The translations under genes were made by a program, and so were the position numbers. From NCBI GenBank assembly GCA_045637775.1, contig JAZUAC010000049.1, forward strand, positions 1-13,332: a stretch of DNA of 13,332 nucleotides, given 5' to 3'. The notes beneath the pieces are model-generated. The model was not told the origin of the DNA, ran no database searches, and saw nothing but the letters and a program-made list of their open reading frames with translations. Position 1 is the first letter of the stretch. Every line of letters starts with the position of its first letter. This document shows positions 1 through 5,122 of the stretch, piece by piece. Source of the stretch: UMGS172 sp045637775 (GTDB lineage: Bacteria > Bacillota > Clostridia > Oscillospirales > Acutalibacteraceae).

Positions 1-67
1 CGAAGCTCTCATCAACCGTGGTGTTATCGCCGGTGTAACAGGCGAAAATTTTGAAGTAAAGTTCTGA
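1..67 (+). CDS. C-terminal end of an unidentified upstream gene (partial)
   Basis: An open frame enters from the left edge (codons from base 2) and ends with TGA at 65-67. It encodes about 21 residues ending in GVTGENFEVKF. The stop is followed after 3 bases by the AGGAG ribosome binding site of the carbohydrate kinase, so the two genes are almost certainly co-transcribed. The fragment is too short to assign to a family. By context it could be a sugar dehydrogenase, isomerase or aldolase acting with the kinase, but nothing in the visible residues shows this. I am sure that it is coding and have no confidence about function. Confidence 0.7.
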   Translation, partial: EALINRGVIAGVTGENFEVKF

Positions 68-81
68 TTTAGGAGTACAAA

Positions 82-1551
82 ATGAAATACTTATTGGGAA
101 TTGACTTTGGTGGCGGCGCCTCCAAAGCAACACTTATCAACACCGAAGGTGCTATCGTTGCTGAGCATTCGGTTGAATATCCTACACTTCACCCGAATTC
201 AGGTTGGTGTGAGCAGAATCCTTCGGATTGGTATGCCGCATTGTGCGAGGATACCAAGGAATTGCTTAAAAAGAGCGGGGTAGACGCAGCTGACATTTTG
301 GCCATTGCTATTGACTCTGCTACTCATACTGCAGTTCTTTGCGACAAGGACGCTAATCCTTTGCGTCCTGCAATCCATTGGACCGATACAAGAAGCGTTA
401 AGCAGGCTAATGACCTTAAAGCTTCGGATGAGGCTTATATTGAGCAAAAAACCTTTGCTAAACCCGGCACTATCTGGACCTTGCCTCAAATTGTTTGGGT
501 AAAAGAAAACGAGCCCGAGGTTTATGAAAAAATCGGCAAGATTTTCTTTGAAAAAGACTATCTTCGCTATATGTTGACCGATGTTTACTGCACCGATTAT
601 ATCGAAGCGCAGGGAAGTATGCTTTTCGATAACGAAACAATGCAGTGGGACGATAAGCTTTGTGCTTTGGCAGGTATCAGCAAGGAAATTATGCCTCCTA
701 TTGTTAAGCCTACCGATGTTATCGGCAAGATTACCGAAAAGGCTGCTGCAGAAACCGGTCTTAAGGCTGATACTCCCGTTATTTGCGGTACTACCGACAC
801 CGTTATGGAGGTTTTCGCTTCGGGTGCCGTTCAGAAGGGACAGATGACCGTAAAATTGGCCACTGCAGGCAGAATTTGTGTTATTACTGATAAGGCTATT
901 CCTCATCCTTATCTCATTAACTATGCTCATATTGTTGACGGTATGTGGTATCCCGGTACCGCTACCAAGGCAGCTGCTTCGTCTTACCGTTGGTATCGTG
1001 ATACCTTCGGCGGCGATTACAAGGAACTTGATATGGGCGCTGCAGAGTGCAATATGGGTGCTGATGGTTTGATGTTCCATCCTTACATCAACGGTGAGTT
1101 GACCCCTTATGCCGACCCGATGTTGTGTGGAAGTTTTATTGGCATTCGTGCAGAGCACACTAAGGCTCATTTCACCCGTGCCGTTTTGGAAGGCGTTTCT
1201 TTGTCGTTGCTTGACAATATGTTGGCTTTGAATGAGCTTGGTATTCCTCATGATAACTACGCTACACTTATCGGTGGTGGCGCAAAGGGTAAACTTTGGC
1301 GTCAGATTACCGCTGATATGCTCGGTATTACCTTGAAGATTACCGAAAGCTCGGATTCTTCTTTGGGCTCTGCAATGCTTGCAGGTGTTGCAGTTGGCGT
1401 GTTTAAGGATGTTGTTGAAGCCGTTGAAAAGTGCATTAAGGTCACTGCAACGGTTGAACCTAACCCCGAAAACACCGCAAAATATGCCGAAATTTTCAAG
1501 ACCTATAAGGCTGTGCATGATGCACTTGCACCCATTTACAGGAATCGCTAA
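82..1551 (+). CDS. FGGY-family carbohydrate kinase, xylulokinase-like, substrate unknown
   Basis: A 489-residue cytoplasmic kinase of the FGGY family (hexokinase/actin fold), predicted to transfer ATP phosphate to a sugar or polyol. Length and layout match xylulokinase (about 480-500 aa). Visible motifs: N-terminal phosphate loop GIDFGGGASK (6-15); a substrate loop with THT at 81-83 where XylB has MHG; LRPAIHWTDTR (94-104), close to the XylB motif; probable catalytic Asp239 in GTTDT (236-240); GELTPYADP (338-346); adenosine motif GGGAKGKLWRQ (398-408); and LGSAMLA (428-434). The first loop has GGG where most FGGY kinases have GT[ST], and the substrate loop departs from XylB, so D-xylulose is not assured as substrate. 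AGGAG at 71-75 supports the ATG at 82. The fused ETF gene starts 2 bases after the stop, so the two are co-translated. Family is certain; substrate is open. Confidence 0.93.
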   Translation: MKYLLGIDFGGGASKATLINTEGAIVAEHSVEYPTLHPNSGWCEQNPSDWYAALCEDTKELLKKSGVDAADILAIAIDSATHTAVLCDKDANPLRPAIHWTDTRSVKQANDLKASDEAYIEQKTFAKPGTIWTLPQIVWVKENEPEVYEKIGKIFFEKDYLRYMLTDVYCTDYIEAQGSMLFDNETMQWDDKLCALAGISKEIMPPIVKPTDVIGKITEKAAAETGLKADTPVICGTTDTVMEVFASGAVQKGQMTVKLATAGRICVITDKAIPHPYLINYAHIVDGMWYPGTATKAAASSYRWYRDTFGGDYKELDMGAAECNMGADGLMFHPYINGELTPYADPMLCGSFIGIRAEHTKAHFTRAVLEGVSLSLLDNMLALNELGIPHDNYATLIGGGAKGKLWRQITADMLGITLKITESSDSSLGSAMLAGVAVGVFKDVVEAVEKCIKVTATVEPNPENTAKYAEIFKTYKAVHDALAPIYRNR

Positions 1552-1553
1552 TT

Positions 1554-2933
1554 ATGAAGATAGTTGTTTGTGTAAAGCAGGTTGCTTCAGGTGAATTGAA
1601 CCCGTTTGATGCCTGCGCTTTGGAGTGCGCACTGCAGATTCCCGATGCCGAGATTACTCTGCTCAGTATGGGTAGAACTGCCGTTAAAGGTATGCTTGAA
1701 CAGCTGACCCGTTTGGGTAATGTTAACGGTGTATTATTGTCGGATATGGCGTTTGCAGGTGCCGATACCTTGGCTACGGGTTACGCTTTGAGCCTTGCCG
1801 CAAAAAAACTCAATCCCGACCTTATTATTTGCGGCCGTCAGACTGTTGACGGTGATACTGCACAGACGGGTTCTGTGCTGGCTACCATGATGGGTTATCC
1901 CGTTATCACCAATGTTATGAGTATTGATTCGTTGGATGAAAAGGGAATAGCCTGCAAAACCCGCTTGGGTGACGAGAAGGTAGATTTGCCTGCACTTATT
2001 ACGGTTGAGCGTATAAATGACCTTCGCAGACCGAGTATTCGTTCTAAAACCAAAGAGGTTTTGGTTTGGACTGCCGAAGACATTGGCGCAGATAAGGAAA
2101 AATGCGGTCTCAAAGGTTCGCCGACCAAGGTTGTCAAGAGTTTTGAGAACGAAAGCGGCAAGCGTAAGTGCAAGTTTATTGCACCCGCAGAGCTTGATTG
2201 TGCAGTGAAATACGGTCTTTCCAAAGAGCCTGATGCTATTAAGATAGAAGCTTCTGCCGAAAAGCTCAAAAACGTTTGGATAGTTACCGAGGCACCACGT
2301 GCAATGGCTGAAACCGTTTCGGACGATATTAAGGTGATTGAAAAGGATTCGGCAGAGAATATTGCCAAGCTTATTGCCGAGGGCAAACCCGATGTTGTAC
2401 TTTGGCCGAGTGATATTTGGTCAAGACGTACCGCACCGATTGTTTCGGCTTTGCTTGAGACAGGTCTTTGCGCCGATTGTACCGCTTTGGAAACCGATGG
2501 CAATGAACTTTTTATGTACCGTCCTGCTTTTAGTGGAAATGTCATTGCCAAGATTCGTTGTGTTACAAAGCCTCAAATGGCAACCGTCAGAACGACCTTG
2601 AATGATGTTGCTGAGGTAATGCTTGCGGCAGGTAAGGGTGTTCGTGAAAGCTATGACAGGGTAGAGGCTTTGGCCGAAAAATACAATGCCGAATTGGCTG
2701 CATCACGCGGACTTGTTGATATTGGTTTTGCGCCTTATGAGCAGCAGGTTGGCTTAACCGGTAAAACTGTAAGCCCTAAGGTTTATATAGCCGCAGGAAT
2801 TTCAGGCGCTGTGCACCACATTGTCGGTATGCAACAGGCAGGCACCGTTATTGCCATAAACCCCGATAAGGATGCACCGATTTTTGAATACGCCGATTTC
2901 GGAATTGTTGCTAAAATTGATGATATTATTTAA
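1554..2933 (+). CDS. Fused electron transfer flavoprotein, beta (N-terminal) plus shortened alpha (C-terminal)
   Basis: One 459-residue chain carries both ETF subunits, which are normally separate (EtfB about 260, EtfA about 320-400 aa). The EtfB part spans about 1-197: MKIVVCVKQV, NPFDACALECAL (16-27), the nucleotide-loop motif CGRQTVDGDTAQTG (93-106), and VWTAEDIG...CGLKGSPTKVV (171-194). The EtfA part spans about 239-459: a short domain I, then RRTAPIVSALLETGLCADCT (291-310), RPAFSGN (323-329), KPQMATVR (339-346), and the FAD domain with ASRGLVD (383-389), TGKTVSPKVYIAAGISGA (402-419), AINPDKDAPIF (434-444) and ADFGIV (447-452). ETFs move electrons from flavin dehydrogenases to an acceptor in the cytosol; the partner is not in this window. 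AGGA at 1540-1543 precedes the ATG, and the gene ends at a terminator. No internal stop or frameshift separates the two halves, so the fusion is real in this sequence. ETF identity is sure; partner and any bifurcation are unknown. Confidence 0.93.
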   Translation: MKIVVCVKQVASGELNPFDACALECALQIPDAEITLLSMGRTAVKGMLEQLTRLGNVNGVLLSDMAFAGADTLATGYALSLAAKKLNPDLIICGRQTVDGDTAQTGSVLATMMGYPVITNVMSIDSLDEKGIACKTRLGDEKVDLPALITVERINDLRRPSIRSKTKEVLVWTAEDIGADKEKCGLKGSPTKVVKSFENESGKRKCKFIAPAELDCAVKYGLSKEPDAIKIEASAEKLKNVWIVTEAPRAMAETVSDDIKVIEKDSAENIAKLIAEGKPDVVLWPSDIWSRRTAPIVSALLETGLCADCTALETDGNELFMYRPAFSGNVIAKIRCVTKPQMATVRTTLNDVAEVMLAAGKGVRESYDRVEALAEKYNAELAASRGLVDIGFAPYEQQVGLTGKTVSPKVYIAAGISGAVHHIVGMQQAGTVIAINPDKDAPIFEYADFGIVAKIDDII

Positions 2934-2937
2934 ACTG

Positions 2938-2978
2938 AAATCCCATTCTTTAAAAGAGTGGGATTTTGTTCGTTTTTT
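2938..2978 (+). terminator. Intrinsic terminator of the kinase-ETF operon
   Basis: A 12-bp stem (left arm 2938-2949 AAATCCCATTCT, right arm 2955-2966 AGAGTGGGATTT, one G-T pair) with a 5-base loop begins 4 bases after the ETF stop. It is followed by a T-rich run ending in TTTTTT at 2973-2978. This is a textbook rho-independent terminator on the + strand and marks the boundary between the metabolic operon and the housekeeping cluster. Confidence 0.9.
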
Positions 2979-3012
2979 GTGTTAAATAAAGCATTTGAAG
3001 GCTAAATAATGG

Positions 3013-3041
3013 TTGACTTTTTAGTATGATTTAGGTATAAT
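3013..3041 (+). promoter_or_regulatory. Sigma-A promoter of the yicC-prkC cluster
   Basis: A -35 box TTGACT (3013-3018, 5 of 6 to consensus) and a perfect -10 box TATAAT (3036-3041) are separated by exactly 17 bases. Transcription would start near 3048. It lies just after the upstream operon's terminator and 49 bases before the yicC ATG, so it is the obvious main promoter for the downstream gene string. Confidence 0.9.
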
Positions 3042-3050
3042 AAATTGATA

Positions 3051-3071
3051 AAAAGGCGTTTATACGCTTTT
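3051..3071 (+). promoter_or_regulatory. Stem-loop at the 5' end of the yicC mRNA leader
   Basis: AAAAG (3051-3055) and CGT (3057-3059) pair with ACGCTTTT (3064-3071), leaving one bulged G (3056) and a four-base loop TTAT. The hairpin sits within a few bases of the predicted transcription start (about 3048) and before the GGAG ribosome binding site (3077-3080), which stays unpaired. A 5'-terminal stem-loop commonly stabilises mRNA against 5'-end-dependent decay; that role here is inference. Confidence 0.4.
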
Positions 3072-3089
3072 GAATTGGAGTGACTTAAA

Positions 3090-3968
3090 ATGGTCAGAAG
3101 TATGACAGGTTACGGAAGAGGCGAAGCCTCGTCCGATAAGCTTTCGGTAACGGTTGAATTGAAGTCGGTCAACCATAGATTTTTCGAGGGTTCGGTCAGA
3201 GCACCGCGTCAGTTTGCCTTTTTGGAAGACAAACTGAAGTCCTATGTTCAGTCCCGTGTTGCACGCGGTAAGGTTGACATTATGGTGTCTTGCGATTTCG
3301 GTGCCGCAATGGCCGATAAGATTGAGGTTAATGAAGCCTATGCCGAAGAATATATCAACGCCTTGAAAACCTTGGCTGAAAAGTTTGGTATAACTAATGA
3401 TATTTCGGTTTCAAATGTAGCAAGAAATCAGGATGTCTTCTGTGTTACCAAGCAGAGCCTTGATGAAGAAGAGGTATGGTCTTTGGTTTCGAGTGCGGCT
3501 GAAATTGCTGTTGATAACTTTATCAAAGAGCGTGAAACCGAAGGTAAGCGCATGGCCGATGATGTTATTTCCCGTACAAAAACCATTCTTAAATATGTTG
3601 CAGTTGTTGAGGAACGCAGTCCCGAAACGGTTCGTGAGTATCGCGAGCGTATCGAAAATAAGATGAAGGAGTTGCTTGGTGACACTACCGTTGATGAACA
3701 GCGTCTTATCACCGAAACTGCCATTTTTGCCGACCGTGTTGCCGTAAATGAAGAAACGGTAAGACTTCGCAGCCACATTGCACATTTCAGTGAAATGTGT
3801 GAAGCAGGCGGCGTAATCGGTAAAAAGCTTGATTTCACCGTGCAGGAAATGAACCGCGAAACCAATACCATCGGTTCAAAATGCCAGGATATTGAAATTT
3901 CTCATATCGTTGTTGAAATCAAGTCGGAGATTGAAAAAATGCGTGAGCAGATTCAGAATATTGAGTAA
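3090..3968 (+). CDS. yicC: YicC/YloC-family endoribonuclease
   Basis: A 292-residue cytoplasmic protein of the YicC/YloC family, members of which are endoribonucleases; E. coli YicC takes part in small-RNA decay. It shows both family signatures: the N-terminal MVRSMTGYGRGE and KSVNHRF (26-32), and the C-terminal LDFTVQEMNRETNTIGSK followed by a charged helical end (IEKMREQIQNIE). Length is normal for the family (about 290). GGAG at 3077-3080 supports the ATG at 3090. It is the first gene after the strong promoter and is followed 23 bases later by remA, the order seen in Bacillus and Clostridium. Family assignment is very secure; the RNA targets in this organism are unknown. Confidence 0.96.
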   Translation: MVRSMTGYGRGEASSDKLSVTVELKSVNHRFFEGSVRAPRQFAFLEDKLKSYVQSRVARGKVDIMVSCDFGAAMADKIEVNEAYAEEYINALKTLAEKFGITNDISVSNVARNQDVFCVTKQSLDEEEVWSLVSSAAEIAVDNFIKERETEGKRMADDVISRTKTILKYVAVVEERSPETVREYRERIENKMKELLGDTTVDEQRLITETAIFADRVAVNEETVRLRSHIAHFSEMCEAGGVIGKKLDFTVQEMNRETNTIGSKCQDIEISHIVVEIKSEIEKMREQIQNIE

Positions 3969-3991
3969 TTACTGCTGTTGAGGGTGATTTT

Positions 3992-4264
3992 ATGAAGCTT
4001 ATTAACATCGGTTTCGGTAATCTTGTTTCGGCCGAGCGTCTTGTGGCCATTGTAAGTCCGGATTCCGCGCCTATTAAACGTATCGTGCAGGAGGCCAAGG
4101 AAAAGGGAACTCTTATTGATGCCACACACGGACGCAGAACAAGAGCCGTTATTATTACCGACAGTGACCTTATTATTCTTACATATTTGCAGTCCGAAAC
4201 GGTTGCGGCAAGGCTTGATGATACCGATGCTGACACACAGGATGAGGAGACAGACGATGAATAA
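3992..4264 (+). CDS. remA: RemA/YlzA-family DNA-binding regulator (DUF370)
   Basis: A 90-residue protein starting MKLINIGFGNLVSAERLVAI with the family core RRTRAVIITDSDLIILT (residues about 48-64). In Bacillus subtilis RemA is a DNA-binding activator of biofilm-matrix and osmoprotection genes; in Clostridia it is widely conserved in this same spot between yicC and gmk, often with unknown targets. The C-terminal tail is strongly acidic (DDTDADTQDEETDDE). GAGGGTG at 3980-3986 supports the ATG at 3992. Its last codons overlap the start of gmk by 8 bases, so the two are translationally coupled. Family is certain; regulatory targets here cannot be read from the sequence. Confidence 0.95.
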   Translation: MKLINIGFGNLVSAERLVAIVSPDSAPIKRIVQEAKEKGTLIDATHGRRTRAVIITDSDLIILTYLQSETVAARLDDTDADTQDEETDDE

Positions 4265-4856
4265 AGGAAGTTTGATTATCATTTCGGGCCCTTCAGGTTC
4301 GGGAAAAGATACCGTTTTGAAAAAATTATTTGAGAAACTGCCCGAAATTGAGTTCTCTATTTCAAGCGTTTCAAGAGCTATGCGTGAGGGTGAAGTTCAG
4401 GGTGAAAAATACAACTTCATCACCCGTGAAGAATTTGAAAAAATGATTGCCGAAGACGCCTTGCTTGAATATAACGTTTATTGTGAAAATTACTATGGAA
4501 CGCCCAAAGCACCGGTTGAGAATTGCATTGCAAATGGCGGTGAGATTATTCTTGAGGTTGATGTCAACGGCGCCGCTAACGTTAGAAAAAATTGCAAAGA
4601 TAACTTCAGCGTTTTCATAATGCCGCCTTCTTTTGAAGAACTTCGCAGAAGACTTACTGCACGCGGAACCGAAACTCCCGAGGTTATTGAAAAACGCCTT
4701 GCTCAAGCTTTGGTTGAGATCAAGCGTGCTAATGAGTATGACTACGTTGTCATCAATGATGACCTTGATGCTGCGGTTGAAGAATTTAAAAACATTATTC
4801 TTTCCGAAAGACATAAAATCAACCGCAACGGTGATTTCTTTGAACAGTTTAAATAA
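4257..4856 (+). CDS. gmk: Guanylate kinase
   Basis: A 199-residue guanylate kinase, which converts GMP plus ATP to GDP plus ADP in the cytosol and is essential for GTP supply. P-loop SGPSGSGKDT (10-19); GMP-binding lid with S36, R40, R43, GE at 45-46 and Y52; LLEY (69-72) and NYYGTPK (78-84); EVDVNGA (100-106); ARGTE (135-139). The usual ATTRxPR stretch reads SVSRAMR, a mild departure. I chose the ATG at 4257 because it gives normal family length and sits 7 bases after GAGGAG (4244-4249). The same frame stays open upstream to 4116, but that part only shadows remA. The gene overlaps the end of remA by 8 bases. Function is secure. Confidence 0.96.
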   Translation: MNKGSLIIISGPSGSGKDTVLKKLFEKLPEIEFSISSVSRAMREGEVQGEKYNFITREEFEKMIAEDALLEYNVYCENYYGTPKAPVENCIANGGEIILEVDVNGAANVRKNCKDNFSVFIMPPSFEELRRRLTARGTETPEVIEKRLAQALVEIKRANEYDYVVINDDLDAAVEEFKNIILSERHKINRNGDFFEQFK

Positions 4857-4867
4857 AAATTTATATT
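4840..4867 (+). promoter_or_regulatory. Possible weak secondary promoter before rpoZ
   Basis: TTGAAC (4840-4845) and TATATT (4862-4867) are 16 bases apart; an alternative -10, TATTAT at 4864-4869, gives 18. A start near 4874 would fall at the foot of a small perfect hairpin, GCCGA-TTT-TCGGC (4873-4885). The A/T-rich gap makes chance matches likely, so this is only a candidate for an internal start serving rpoZ and the genes after it. Confidence 0.25.
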
Positions 4868-4900
4868 ATACAGCCGATTTTCGGCGGAATGGAGAAAATT

Positions 4901-5086
4901 ATGCTTAACCCTTCTATTGGAGTACTTATTCAGAATAACGAAAGCCGTTATAAATTGGTTCTCGATGTTGCCAAAAAGGCACGAGAGATTGCTAAAGATG
5001 CCCAGGATAACGGTGAAATCATTATCGAGAAGCCCGTTACCTTGGCAATGGATGAAATGGCCGCTGAAGTAAAGGCTAACGACTAA
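4901..5086 (+). CDS. rpoZ: RNA polymerase omega subunit
   Basis: A 61-residue small protein matching RNA polymerase omega, which helps assemble and stabilise beta-prime. It has the family opening MLNPSI, the central YKLVLDVAKKAREIA (residues about 17-31), and the late motif KPVTLAMDEMA (44-54). It is slightly shorter than many omegas (about 65-90). I use the ATG at 4901 because GGAG at 4891-4894 precedes it by 6 bases; an in-frame ATG at 4889 would overlap that binding site and add four residues not seen in the family. It lies 44 bases after gmk, as in other Firmicutes. coaBC, which usually follows, is absent and priA comes next. Confidence 0.93.
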   Translation: MLNPSIGVLIQNNESRYKLVLDVAKKAREIAKDAQDNGEIIIEKPVTLAMDEMAAEVKAND

Positions 5087-5105
5087 TTTTCAAGAATTTT
5101 TTTGT

Positions 5106-5114
5106 AAAGGATGT
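5106..5114 (+). promoter_or_regulatory. Ribosome binding site that sets the priA start
   Basis: AAAGGATGT matches the ideal AAAGGAGGT in 8 of 9 bases and lies 8 bases before a GTG at 5123. The ATG at 5111 is inside this site and has no properly spaced binding site of its own. The GTG is therefore the better start for priA. Confidence 0.7.
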
Positions 5115-5122
5115 GGCTTGCC

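Noticed and set aside
199..1518. Antisense open frame of about 439 codons inside the FGGY kinase gene
   Set aside because: It is a by-product of codon bias on the + strand; its translation resembles no family, is Cys/Asn/His rich, and lies opposite a gene with clear motifs. Similar antisense frames in yicC, gmk, priA and fmt were rejected for the same reason.
2934..3089. Riboswitch or small RNA in the longest intergenic gap
   Set aside because: The 156 bases are explained by a terminator, a promoter and a short leader; there is no room for or sign of a known riboswitch fold.
4116..4256. N-terminal extension of guanylate kinase
   Set aside because: The frame is open but lies inside remA, has no conserved residues, and the ATG at 4257 has a good ribosome binding site and gives the normal length.
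4873..4885. GCCGA-TTT-TCGGC hairpin as a terminator between gmk and rpoZ
   Set aside because: The stem is only 5 bp and no T tract follows; the next bases lead straight into the rpoZ ribosome binding site.
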